A DNA stretch of 20,750 nt from a virus. Each line of letters starts with the position of its first letter. The stretch's first letter is position 1. The notes under the pieces are model-generated. The model saw only the letters and a program-made list of their open reading frames with translations, made no database searches and was not told the DNA's origin. The position numbers were made by a program, and so were the translations under genes. Below are positions 1 through 6,179 of the stretch, piece by piece. The stretch is from positions 1-20,750 of the IMG/VR virus record IMGVR_UViG_3300036863_000040; one strand, written 5' to 3'.

Positions 1-168
1 CAAGCTGTCGAGTCGCTCGGAGCAGATGTGCGCCTGACTGATGCCGTCGTGTTGCTGCAAGCTGCGCGTGACAGCGTGGCGGACTACATAGACGCCGTAG
101 AGATGCGTCGCTATGTGTCGGCCGTGCCAACGCTCGGTATAGACGCTCGTCCAACTGAACCGCGATGA
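1..168 (+). CDS. Hypothetical protein, C-terminal fragment
   Basis: An open frame enters from the left edge and stops at TGA 166-168, giving 55 residues with no internal stop. The visible part is mostly helical in character (AVESLGADVRLTDAVVLLQ, then DSVADYIDAVEMRRYV) and ends with a loose tail. The next gene begins inside its stop codon in an ATGA overlap at 165-168, which is the usual junction in this window and supports the frame. No family is recognised and the N-terminus lies outside the window, so no function is proposed. Confidence 0.55.
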   Translation, partial: QAVESLGADVRLTDAVVLLQAARDSVADYIDAVEMRRYVSAVPTLGIDARPTEPR

Positions 169-464
169 CCCCTACTGACGTGAAGACGCTGATTGAGAAA
201 TGGCGAGCGTTCGCTGCCGTCTTGGATGCCTGCGATCCGGCGTCGTGGCTTGCTGTCCGTGACTCCACCAGATTGAAGATATGCGCTGACGAACTCGACG
301 CCATTCTCCAAGGAGCGAGACACCCAAATGTCGTGCTGTGCTCATGCCCAGTCGTCACTGGGGGCCAGATCGCGCGGAGCCTGAGCTGTCCGATCCACGG
401 AGCCGGACGCCTACAAGAACAGTGGGAGATGCCGAACCCACGGCAGCCGCTGACAGATGAGTAA
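165..464 (+). CDS. Hypothetical phage protein with Cys/His-rich centre
   Basis: 99 residues, starting in an ATGA overlap with the upstream gene. The first 50 residues look helical (KTLIEKWRAFAAVLDAC, then RLKICADELDAILQGA). The second half holds C58 and C60 (LCSCPV) and, about 15 residues on, C75 and H78 (LSCPIHG), which could be a small metal site but match no named family. The frame is supported by the tight junction and by the gene's place in a co-directional array. The function is unknown. Small accessory proteins of this kind are common upstream of phage terminase genes. Confidence 0.55.
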   Translation: MTPTDVKTLIEKWRAFAAVLDACDPASWLAVRDSTRLKICADELDAILQGARHPNVVLCSCPVVTGGQIARSLSCPIHGAGRLQEQWEMPNPRQPLTDE

Positions 465-484
465 CCCACGGGACGCGATCGCCG

Positions 485-1153
485 ATGCCGTGTAAAGCCA
501 CCATTGGCGATCATCTGATTGAGAAAGGCCGCTCCAGCACGCGTAAGCGAGCGCATCGTTATCTGGCTGGGCTGTGTATTGATTGTCCTCGTCAGCGCCG
601 TACAGACCCAGACTCGAAGATGTGCACAGAGTGCCTGGCCAAAGCGTCGCTCAGGCAGAAAGCGCAGCAAGCGCGTTACGATCAACGGCGTGACGCAGGG
701 CTATGCCGACGATGCCAGCGCCAGCGCGAGGCGGAGTCAGCTTATTGCGGGATCTGTCAAGCGAAAGCTAGGCAGAGTAACTGGCAAAGCGCTCACCGCC
801 GAGGCGTACGAGGCCGTGGGCGTGTCGTGCGTCATGTGGATACTACGGTGTGGAACTTTGCGACGGATGGGCTGATTACCGAACACTTTACCCTAGCCCG
901 CAGAATGGCATGGTGGGCGTATCGTCGCTTCCCAGTCCTCGATTCGGTGGACATCAATGATGTCGAGAGCGATGCGATGTTAGGCCTGGTGATGGCTGGG
1001 CGTCGATACGATCCAGATCGCGGCGAATTTAAGAAGTTCGCGCTGACGGAGATCCGCAGCGCGATTTATCTCGGCTATCGGAAGGCCATGCACCGAGGTA
1101 TGAAGGAGCCGCCCGTGTTTGTTCCGTTGGCAGATTGGGGTGAGGAGGCGTGA
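485..1153 (+). CDS. Zinc-finger protein with a sigma-70 region 2-like domain
   Basis: 222 residues. The N-terminal half has two CxxC...CxxC modules (C31, C34, C47, C50 and C74, C77, C88, C91) joined by a basic helix, resembling tandem zinc-binding modules. Residues 131-200 resemble region 2 of sigma-70 factors: a helix ARRMAWWAYRRF, an acidic DINDVESDAMLGL segment, the hallmark RRYDPDRGEFKKFA and an AIYLGYRK helix, in the same order as regions 2.1-2.4. Regions 3 and 4 are absent, because the protein ends about 20 residues later. In known sigma factors region 2 binds the RNA polymerase beta-prime coiled coil and the -10 element. An inference is a phage regulator that redirects host RNA polymerase. 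Alternatively it is a degenerate DNA-binding relic. The stop overlaps the next start (GTGA). Confidence 0.7.
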   Translation: MPCKATIGDHLIEKGRSSTRKRAHRYLAGLCIDCPRQRRTDPDSKMCTECLAKASLRQKAQQARYDQRRDAGLCRRCQRQREAESAYCGICQAKARQSNWQSAHRRGVRGRGRVVRHVDTTVWNFATDGLITEHFTLARRMAWWAYRRFPVLDSVDINDVESDAMLGLVMAGRRYDPDRGEFKKFALTEIRSAIYLGYRKAMHRGMKEPPVFVPLADWGEEA

Positions 1154-2130
1154 ATCTACCATTCTGGTGGCTAGCGAAGTTGAAACGGCCGATTATCCTC
1201 GGCCCATGGACGTCAGAGATGGGCTTCGAGGTGCTGTACTGGGTGCCGTTTATCCAGCAACTACGGCACAAGCACAACATCCCTCGAGAGCGTCTTATTG
1301 CGGTCACGCGAGGCGGGGCCGGTATCTGGTATGACGTGGCGCATACTGTAGAGCTCTACGACTATGCCCCACCCAGCGATCTCCGGCTGTCCGCATTAGC
1401 GGCCCAGCGAGACAAGGCCTCAATCAAGCAGCTTGGCTTAACCAGCTGGGAGAAGAAGGTTCTAGCCCTCGTGGCTGAGCGTATCGGGCTTAGGCGCTAT
1501 CATGTGCTTCACCCCTCAGCAATGTACCGAGCCCTTGATCCGTGGTGGGGTCCGCAAACCATGGGTATGGGCAAGGCGATGGAACATCTCCGCATCACCG
1601 ACATGCCGACGCCGCTCGTTCCAGTCGGTCTCGCACTGCCTGAGCAGTTCGTATGTGTTCGGTGGTATCAGCGCGCCACCTGGCCGCTCAATGAAGGCTT
1701 GTTAGAATGGACACAGGCCATGGTGCGCTCGATTGCCCAGACCGTGCCAGTGGTGATTCTCCGGTCCAGCCAGTACGCGGACGACCACATTGACTTTCCC
1801 GCACCGACCGGCGAGAACATTACCGTGGTGCAGGCTGAGCCATGGAGAGAAAACCTCGCGGTACAGTCCGCCATCATCAAGAAAGCCGTCGCGTATGTCG
1901 GCACCTGGGGTGGTATGGCGCAGCTTGCGGTCAGGTTGGGCAAGCCTACGGCAGCCTTCTTCGACCGGTGGCATAGCTGTTCCTATGCACACCGAGTCTT
2001 AACCGAATGGCTGGCCATGCAGCAAGGCGTACCGTGTTTCGTCGGCCGGCCGCATGATATTGAATTCGCGCGGTTTGTCCTGCCAAAAGAGATTGCGCTG
2101 CCAGAGCCGCCAAGGGGGAGTTCATCATGA
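1150..2130 (+). CDS. Putative glycosyltransferase-like protein
   Basis: 326 residues, starting at GTG 1150 in a GTGA overlap with the sigma-like gene and preceded by GAGGAGG. Near the N-terminus it has IILGPWTSEMGFEVLYWVPF (residues 15-34), a glycine/aromatic motif like the first strand-loop-helix of GT-B type glycosyltransferases in phage genomes. Around residues 245-275 it has AYVGTWGGMAQLAVRLGKP followed by TAAFFD, typical of the nucleotide-sugar-binding half, where a Gly-rich loop precedes a buried strand. No catalytic residue can be fixed by eye. It would act in the host cytoplasm, and plausible targets are virion proteins or host surface glycans. It could instead be another Rossmann-type enzyme. 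Family assignment is tentative, but the gene itself is convincing. Confidence 0.55.
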   Translation: MNLPFWWLAKLKRPIILGPWTSEMGFEVLYWVPFIQQLRHKHNIPRERLIAVTRGGAGIWYDVAHTVELYDYAPPSDLRLSALAAQRDKASIKQLGLTSWEKKVLALVAERIGLRRYHVLHPSAMYRALDPWWGPQTMGMGKAMEHLRITDMPTPLVPVGLALPEQFVCVRWYQRATWPLNEGLLEWTQAMVRSIAQTVPVVILRSSQYADDHIDFPAPTGENITVVQAEPWRENLAVQSAIIKKAVAYVGTWGGMAQLAVRLGKPTAAFFDRWHSCSYAHRVLTEWLAMQQGVPCFVGRPHDIEFARFVLPKEIALPEPPRGSSS

Positions 2131-2390
2131 GTCGAGCCGGGTTTGAGGTGGAGAGATACCAAGAAAGGCTGACCGTTGACGGAGATGGCGATTGGGACTA
2201 TTCCTGCCCGAAGTGTTACGAGCCGTTCCATCCAGCCATCGTAGGCCGTGGTAGACCGTGCCCTTTACGCGCGCCTAAGCTGACCTTTCAGTCTGACGGA
2301 TTAAGGGAGTGGTTCTCCGTCACATGCGGGAGTTGTGGATTCTACGACCACAATCCGCAGCCTGAGCCGGTTTATAAGAACCGCGCATGA
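2127..2390 (+). CDS. Small zinc-ribbon protein
   Basis: 87 residues, starting in an ATGA overlap with the glycosyltransferase-like gene. Two CxxC pairs, CPKC (C27, C30) and CGSC (C67, C70), sit about 36 residues apart and would form one zinc ribbon. Between them lies a basic stretch with a further Cys (GRGRPCPLRAPK). Its stop overlaps the next gene's start, so the two zinc-ribbon genes are probably translated together. No specific family is recognised. Single zinc ribbons in phages serve in DNA, RNA or protein binding, and the sequence does not say which. Confidence 0.6.
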   Translation: MSRAGFEVERYQERLTVDGDGDWDYSCPKCYEPFHPAIVGRGRPCPLRAPKLTFQSDGLREWFSVTCGSCGFYDHNPQPEPVYKNRA

Positions 2391-2578
2391 CTGGCCTCCG
2401 CTGCCCGCGCTGCAAGGATACAGGGACAGACGTCCTCGATAGTCGTCCTGTCCGCTGGTGGCGGAGGCGAAGGCATCGGTGCGCCGGTTGCGGATACAAG
2501 TTCTCGACCGCCGAACTCGTGATCACGAAACGGCTGCGCCTCGCCTTGTTCAAGTCGCAGCCGCCGGCCTCGACCTAA
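2387..2578 (+). CDS. NrdR-like zinc-ribbon protein lacking an ATP-cone
   Basis: 63 residues, ATGA overlap with the previous gene. It has CPRC (C6, C9), then DVLDSRPV, RRRRHRC and CAGC (C32, C35), followed by GYKFSTAEL. This is the arrangement of the N-terminal zinc ribbon of NrdR, the bacterial repressor of ribonucleotide reductase genes (CPxC, DSR, IRRRR, CxxC, RFTTxE). NrdR is about 150 residues with an ATP-cone after the ribbon. This protein stops at 63 residues, so the nucleotide-sensing part is missing. It may bind DNA or compete with host NrdR, but that is inference. P2 Ogr/Delta zinc fingers are a weaker alternative because their cysteine spacing differs. Confidence 0.6.
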   Translation: MTGLRCPRCKDTGTDVLDSRPVRWWRRRRHRCAGCGYKFSTAELVITKRLRLALFKSQPPAST

Positions 2579-2585
2579 AGGAACG

Positions 2586-2789
2586 ATGAGCGCCAAATCA
2601 AGGGCGAGGCGGTGGGTACAGCTGCCCATCAGCCAGTCTGATTACGTGGTAGCCATGTTAGAGGCCGAGGACGGCCCGTATGATGGCGAATTAGTGGTGA
2701 CATGCGCCAGCGGCCGGAGGTTCGGCATACGACGCGTAGCGCGCTATAAGCGCAAGTACAAAGTGCGCGAGCTGGCTCAATCCGCCTAA
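2586..2789 (+). CDS. Small basic hypothetical protein
   Basis: 67 residues, separated from the NrdR-like gene by 7 bases that contain AAAGGAACG, a reasonable ribosome site. It is rich in Arg and Lys at both ends (SAKSRARRW; VARYKRKYKV) around a compact, probably beta-stranded middle (YDGELVVTCASGRRFGIRRV). No motif or family is recognised. It is the last gene of the first block, because a hairpin with a T-rich tail begins inside its TAA stop. A nucleic-acid-binding role would fit the charge but is unsupported. Confidence 0.5.
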   Translation: MSAKSRARRWVQLPISQSDYVVAMLEAEDGPYDGELVVTCASGRRFGIRRVARYKRKYKVRELAQSA

Positions 2790-2820
2790 ACACCACCATT
2801 AGTAGTAGTGTTTTCTGTTT
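2788..2820 (+). terminator. Candidate rho-independent terminator
   Basis: AAACAC at 2788-2793 pairs with GTGTTT at 2808-2813. The stem continues inward past one mismatch (A2795-T2806, C2796-G2805) to a small ATTAG loop, and TTTTCTGTTT follows. It starts within the TAA of the preceding gene and is followed by 38 bases before the next start, so it sits where a transcript end is expected. The stem is AT-rich and broken by mismatches, so efficiency may be modest. The palindrome core recurs in reverse orientation at 10824-10840. Confidence 0.45.
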
Positions 2821-2836
2821 CTGCTCACCAATCTGG

Positions 2837-2842
2837 TATGGT
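2837..2842 (+). promoter_or_regulatory. Possible extended -10 element
   Basis: TGGTATGGT at 2834-2842 resembles an extended -10 (TGnTATAAT) with four of six matches in the hexamer. It lies after the candidate terminator and 15 bases before the start codon at 2858. No good -35 hexamer is visible 16-18 bases upstream. This is weak evidence, kept because a new transcript start would be expected here. Confidence 0.2.
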
Positions 2843-2857
2843 CAGGTATCTCTACGC

Positions 2858-3052
2858 ATGCCTGACTCCAAAGTCATAGCCTTTCAAGCCGCACTTGCCA
2901 ATGGTCGGTGCTTCACACTGGACCATGAAGGCGAGGCCAGAATTACGCTCCAAGTCCCTGCCGAGTTCGCGCAGGTGCTCGCTGAGGCCATGCCGCAGCT
3001 CAGAGACAAGACATTCGCTGTCGGTATTTCGCTCTTGCCGGAGCTGGATTGA
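2858..3052 (+). CDS. Hypothetical protein upstream of terminase
   Basis: 64 residues: MPDSKVIAFQAALANGRC, then FTLDHEGEARITLQVP and a helix EFAQVLAEAMPQLRD, ending in a strand with an acidic tail. The alternation suggests a small alpha/beta fold. It is the first gene after the candidate terminator. No strong Shine-Dalgarno sequence precedes the ATG (only AGGTA about 10 bases away). Its stop is 2 bases before the ATG of the likely small terminase, so the two are probably co-translated. No family is recognised. Confidence 0.5.
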   Translation: MPDSKVIAFQAALANGRCFTLDHEGEARITLQVPAEFAQVLAEAMPQLRDKTFAVGISLLPELD

Positions 3053-3054
3053 GC

Positions 3055-3426
3055 ATGCGTCACGCGCCGAAGGGGCCGATTAAGGCCCACCACCCTATCG
3101 AAGCCGACTACCCAGTGGAAGAGCGGCCGCGTTGCACAGCGACGAATCGACAGGGAAATCGATGCGGGAAGCCACCGATTCGTGGGGGTTATGTGTGCCG
3201 AATGCACGGAGGCGGAGCGCCGCAAGTGATTGCCAAAGCGCAGGAACGCCTACGAGCATTGGAGCCGAAGGCCATTACGACACTGGATAAACTGCTCGAC
3301 CGGGACGAGTTTCCCACTGTGCAATTTCAGGCGGCAAAGGCGGTGATTGATTACACGGAAGGCAAGGCTGCCGAGCGCGTAGAACAGCACATTGACGGGG
3401 ACATCACGCTTCGGTGGCAGTCGTAG
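3055..3426 (+). CDS. Putative terminase small subunit with Zn motif
   Basis: 123 residues from ATG 3055. A TTG at 3049 in frame has the better-spaced GGAG and would add two residues. Residues 27-51 hold a metal-binding pattern C27, C37, C48, H51 (CTATNRQGNRC ... VCRMHGG), a signature often seen in small phage proteins next to terminases. The rest is helical (QVIAKAQERLRALEPKAI, then LDKLLD ... FQAAKAVIDYTEGKA), like the DNA-binding and oligomerisation helices of small terminases. It directly precedes and overlaps the large terminase by 13 bases, the classical TerS position. The role would be to recognise the packaging site and regulate the motor. The assignment rests on context plus the motif; it could instead be an HNH-like or general DNA-binding accessory protein. 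Confidence 0.6.
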   Translation: MRHAPKGPIKAHHPIEADYPVEERPRCTATNRQGNRCGKPPIRGGYVCRMHGGGAPQVIAKAQERLRALEPKAITTLDKLLDRDEFPTVQFQAAKAVIDYTEGKAAERVEQHIDGDITLRWQS

Positions 3427-4760
3427 AGATCCCGTATGCCCCACGTCCTCTCCAGCGGGTCATCCACGATGCGATGGACCGCTACCGCCGGGGCGTGGTG
3501 GTGTGCCATCGACGGTTTGGCAAGACGGTCGCTGCAGTGAATCAGTTGCAGAAATGCGCCGTGAGCTTGGGCCGCAAGACGCCACCGCCTCGATTTGCGT
3601 ATATCGCACCGACGTTTACGCAGGGGAAGTCGATCGCGTGGGACTACATGAAGTACTACGCGCGGCCGATTCCAGGCGTCCGAGTCAACGAGTCTGAGTT
3701 GCGGGTGGACTACCCGAATCGTGCCCAGGTGCGTCTTTATGGAGCGGACAATCCGGACCGGTTGCGCGGGCTGTACTTTGATGGCGTGGTGTTGGATGAG
3801 TATGGCCTCATGCGCCCAGAGACGCTGCCTGAAATTATTGGTCCGACTCTGATGGACTATCGAGGATGGGCGCTCATTCTCGGCACTCCAACAGGCAAGA
3901 ACCAGTTTTGGCGCGAATACGAAACAGCACGCAAGGATGGGGCATGGTTCGCGGCGTCATATCCAGCCAGCCAGACTGGTATTTTGTCTGAGGACGAACT
4001 GGCGGATGAGCGGAAGCACATGACCGAAGATCAGTACGCGCAGGAATACGAATGCTCGTTTGAGGCGAGCGTGAGAGGCGCTGTCTTCGCGAAGGAAATG
4101 CTGCGCGTGCGGCAGGAAAACCGTATCACGGCTGTTCCGTATGACCCGACACTGCCAGTCGATACGAATTGGGACCTCGGCTATCGAGACGCCACGGCGA
4201 TCTGGTTCTCGCAGTCGTCCTATGGCGGGGTCGTTCGGCTAATAGACTACTACCAGAACACAGGCGAGGGCATCGACCATTACCTGCAGTTCGTGCAGGG
4301 CAAGCCATATACGTACGGGGAGCACTGGTTCCCGCACGACGTCGAGCAGCATGAACTGGGCACAGGTCGCCGGCTGATCGATCTCGTGCGAACGAAGCTG
4401 CGCAATGTGAATGTCGCGACACGGCTGGAGTTCTCGGACTCGTTGCATGCCCTGCGAATGCTTCTACCACGGTGCTATTTCGATGAGACGCGGTGTGAGC
4501 GCGGGCTTGACGCGTTGACCAGTTACCGGTGGCACTACAACACAGAATTGAAAGAGTTTACGAACAAGCCAGAGCATGACTGGGCGAGCCACGGGGCTGA
4601 TGCGCTGCGCACGCTGGCGGTTCGGTATGACCCAGCCATTCGGAAGGCTGAACGAGAGTTGAAGCGCGACAGTGGCGAGATAGATCATGCGCGGATGCTG
4701 CGCAACGAGTACGGCTATCGATCGCCTCGACAGGCTGGATTCAGGCGGGCTGGATATTGA
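3414..4760 (+). CDS. terL: Terminase large subunit (packaging ATPase-nuclease)
   Basis: 448 residues, GTG start inside the upstream gene. It powers DNA translocation into the procapsid and cuts the concatemer. The Walker A-like loop is CHRRFGKT (31-38), Walker B is VVLDE (125-129) and the coupling motif is LGTPTG (156-161). The C-terminal RNase H-like nuclease begins at VDTNWDLGYRDATAIW, with D254 a likely metal ligand. HDVEQHELGTG follows, and the last acidic motif is HDWASHGADALR with D396. Both domains are complete and the length is normal. The HRRFGKT variant of Walker A is seen in many phage terminases. It follows the likely TerS and precedes the small-gene cluster and portal. The packaging type (cos or headful) cannot be read from the sequence. 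Confidence 0.95.
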   Translation: MAVVEIPYAPRPLQRVIHDAMDRYRRGVVVCHRRFGKTVAAVNQLQKCAVSLGRKTPPPRFAYIAPTFTQGKSIAWDYMKYYARPIPGVRVNESELRVDYPNRAQVRLYGADNPDRLRGLYFDGVVLDEYGLMRPETLPEIIGPTLMDYRGWALILGTPTGKNQFWREYETARKDGAWFAASYPASQTGILSEDELADERKHMTEDQYAQEYECSFEASVRGAVFAKEMLRVRQENRITAVPYDPTLPVDTNWDLGYRDATAIWFSQSSYGGVVRLIDYYQNTGEGIDHYLQFVQGKPYTYGEHWFPHDVEQHELGTGRRLIDLVRTKLRNVNVATRLEFSDSLHALRMLLPRCYFDETRCERGLDALTSYRWHYNTELKEFTNKPEHDWASHGADALRTLAVRYDPAIRKAERELKRDSGEIDHARMLRNEYGYRSPRQAGFRRAGY

Positions 4761-4763
4761 CGC

Positions 4764-4892
4764 ATGGGCCAAGGGTTGACCGCCGCGCAGGAGATTGTCT
4801 TCGGGCTCGTCATGCTGATTATCGGCCTAGTCGCAGAGTGCGCGATTGATGTCTGGCGGGAGCGAAAACGCGATGGTCGTCGCTCCGATTAG
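4764..4892 (+). CDS. Small single-pass membrane protein (42 aa)
   Basis: 42 residues from ATG 4764, three bases after the terminase stop. One hydrophobic segment, IVFGLVMLIIGLVAECAI (residues 11-28), is flanked by a short polar N-terminus and a strongly basic tail (RERKRDGRR), which predicts a cytoplasmic C-terminus. The next gene overlaps its end. Small membrane proteins near the terminase can be holins or pinholins, but no lysis enzyme is visible nearby, so the role is open. Confidence 0.5.
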   Translation: MGQGLTAAQEIVFGLVMLIIGLVAECAIDVWRERKRDGRRSD

Positions 4893-5166
4893 TTCCGCCG
4901 ATCGCCGCCCAGAGCCGCAGATCCATCCATCGATTGAGGTGCGTAAAGTCAGCGTGCGCGAGTTCTGCGACCATCTGGGCATTGAGGATGAGAAGCGGTT
5001 CGTTGGCCTGCAGCACATGAAGCCAACATCATCTGGCTCTTACTCGAGAAAGGCGACTGAGATGCAGACCACTGGCACGGCACCACAGATTCACAGCAAC
5101 ACGAACTACGGCGGCAAAAAGGGCTCTGTCAAGACACCGAAGAGTGACGTGAAAAAGAAGCGTTGA
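4873..5166 (+). CDS. Small hypothetical protein with Lys-rich tail
   Basis: 97 residues from ATG 4873, chosen because GGGAG lies 10 bases upstream; in-frame ATG 4849 or TTG 4846 would add 8-9 residues. It has a helix-like centre (VREFCDHLGIEDEKRFVGLQ) and a low-complexity tail GGKKGSVKTPKSDVKKKR. The tail is rich in Lys, Gly and Ser and resembles the tails of the next small proteins. It overlaps the membrane-protein gene by 20 bases. No family is recognised. The basic tail could bind DNA or the acidic face of a virion protein, but that is speculation. Confidence 0.5.
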   Translation: MVVAPISSADRRPEPQIHPSIEVRKVSVREFCDHLGIEDEKRFVGLQHMKPTSSGSYSRKATEMQTTGTAPQIHSNTNYGGKKGSVKTPKSDVKKKR

Positions 5167-5173
5167 CGCCAGA

Positions 5174-5449
5174 ATGGGGTGCATCGGATGTGCTGTCCCG
5201 GGTGATTGGACGCCATGCATAGAGTGCATGGACGAGGAAGAACTGAAACGTTACCGGCGCGCTATATCCAAAGAGCGGCGGAAAGAAGAAGTGGTGACCA
5301 TGCTGAATGTGATGTTTTGGCTCGCTGTGGCCCTGGGCGGCGCACTTATCGGCGCGTTCTTGAGCGCGATCAGGGCCGACGCGTTGGCCGTGCCACTTGG
5401 GTTGGCGTGGGGCGTTGGAGCGATGTCGTGGTGGCTAAGGCGGATGTGA
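5174..5449 (+). CDS. Two-pass membrane protein with Cys-rich N-terminus
   Basis: 91 residues. The N-terminus has four cysteines (MGCIGC ... PCIECM), followed by a charged helix (DEEELKRYRRAISKERRKEE). Two hydrophobic segments follow: VMFWLAVALGGALIGAFL (about 46-63) and ALAVPLGLAWGVGAMSWWL (about 70-88). The stop overlaps the next start codon in a GTGA junction. The topology (charged cytoplasmic part plus a hairpin of two membrane spans) is compatible with a holin, but no lysis genes surround it. A later start at ATG 5228 would remove the cysteines. Confidence 0.5.
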   Translation: MGCIGCAVPGDWTPCIECMDEEELKRYRRAISKERRKEEVVTMLNVMFWLAVALGGALIGAFLSAIRADALAVPLGLAWGVGAMSWWLRRM

Positions 5450-5502
5450 CGATGGAGCCGGACACGAAAAAGTCTGGCGGGAAGAAAGGCGGCTGTTACT
5501 GA
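5446..5502 (+). CDS. Micro-ORF, 18 aa Lys/Gly-rich peptide
   Basis: GTG 5446 overlaps the previous stop (GTGA), and the TGA at 5500-5502 overlaps the next ATG (5502), so both junctions fit translational coupling. The product is MTMEPDTKKSGGKKGGCY; ATG 5452 would give 16 residues. Its tail resembles the GGKKG motif of the protein ending at 5166. It is too short to support by composition; only the perfect spacing argues for it. Confidence 0.3.
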   Translation: MTMEPDTKKSGGKKGGCY

Positions 5503-5675
5503 TGGCGAAACCTAAGCTCGGCAGCGGCGGGCGGTTCAAGGCGCTTGAGAGCAAGTTGGCCAGCGAGCCTGGCATAAGAAACCCGGCGGCAGTCGCAGCG
5601 AGCATTGGCCGGAAGAAGTACGGCGAGGCGTCGATGGCGAAATGGTCGGCGCAGGGTCGGAAACAGGGCAAGTAA
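5502..5675 (+). CDS. Small basic phage protein (57 aa)
   Basis: 57 residues from ATG 5502 to TAA 5673-5675, sharing one base with the upstream stop. Residues 27-57 read NPAAVAASIGRKKYGEASMA and then KWSAQGRKQ, a pattern I recognise from short basic proteins in many phage structural regions (N-P-x-A-x-A-A-x-I-G-R-K-K-Y-G). It is rich in Lys, Arg and Ala and probably one or two helices. The family's function is not known. The next gene starts immediately after the stop (TAAATG), so co-translation is likely. Confidence 0.6.
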   Translation: MAKPKLGSGGRFKALESKLASEPGIRNPAAVAASIGRKKYGEASMAKWSAQGRKQGK

Positions 5676-5837
5676 ATGCCGTTCAAGAGCAAGGCGCAGG
5701 TCAAGGCCTGTTTCGCCAAGAACGACCCGAACTGGGACTGTCACAAGTGGGCGGCCGAGACGCCGTCGATGGCTAAACTGCCGGCCCAGAAGGCCACGCA
5801 CAAGGCACCAACCATCAGCAGCCGAAAGAAGCATTGA
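5676..5837 (+). CDS. Small basic phage protein, PFKSKAQ type
   Basis: 53 residues from ATG 5676, with no gap to the upstream stop. It begins MPFKSKAQVKACFAKNDPNW, which matches a recurrent N-terminal pattern of very small phage proteins (M-P-[FY]-K-S-x-A-Q), and ends in a basic tail (ISSRKKH). It has two cysteines (C12, C22) about ten residues apart. Lys content is high, as in its neighbours. The function of these peptides is unknown; their constant position near head genes hints at a virion or packaging role. Confidence 0.6.
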   Translation: MPFKSKAQVKACFAKNDPNWDCHKWAAETPSMAKLPAQKATHKAPTISSRKKH

Positions 5838-5838
5838 C

Positions 5839-5919
5839 ATGCAGCCTGGCGCGATCTTCGCGGTGGCATTGCTCGTGTTTGCTGCGGTGATTCACTGGAA
5901 GATCCGGGGGTGGATGTGA
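5839..5919 (+). CDS. 26-residue single-pass membrane peptide
   Basis: ATG 5839 lies one base after the previous stop and TGA ends at 5919. The peptide MQPGAIFAVALLVFAAVIHW plus KIRGWM is almost entirely one membrane helix with a basic C-terminal cap. The next gene starts in a GTGA overlap at 5916-5919. The length alone is weak evidence, but a hydrophobic run with conserved gene-junction spacing favours a real gene. Confidence 0.45.
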   Translation: MQPGAIFAVALLVFAAVIHWKIRGWM

Positions 5920-6179
5920 AGCGTAGCCTTGTTGTCCGCATGAATGCAATGCTGAGGCAACTGGAATATGCGGACGATGGTCGCTGCCTTGAATGTGGGC
6001 TCATGGCAATGAGACACCGGAAGGACTGCGAATTGGGCGCGTTGATACGCGACATGGAAGATGCGGAGTTGGCTGTAGAAGTGATGAAGGCGCGAGCAGC
6101 CGACTGTAAGACGGTGCATTTCAATAACCGGGATGACATCACCGAGATACGCATACCTCATGGCACAACAAAAGCGTAG
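5916..6179 (+). CDS. Small hypothetical protein with Cys/His motif
   Basis: 87 residues from GTG 5916, chosen for the GTGA overlap with the membrane peptide and the GGGGG run 5 bases upstream; GTG 5910 is an alternative. The N-terminal half is helical (KRSLVVRMNAMLRQLEYAD), followed by CLECGLMAMRHRKDC, a CxxC plus His/Cys arrangement that could bind one metal ion. A second helix (ALIRDMEDAELAVEVMKARA) follows. It overlaps the portal start by about 20 bases. No family is recognised. Confidence 0.55.
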   Translation: MKRSLVVRMNAMLRQLEYADDGRCLECGLMAMRHRKDCELGALIRDMEDAELAVEVMKARAADCKTVHFNNRDDITEIRIPHGTTKA

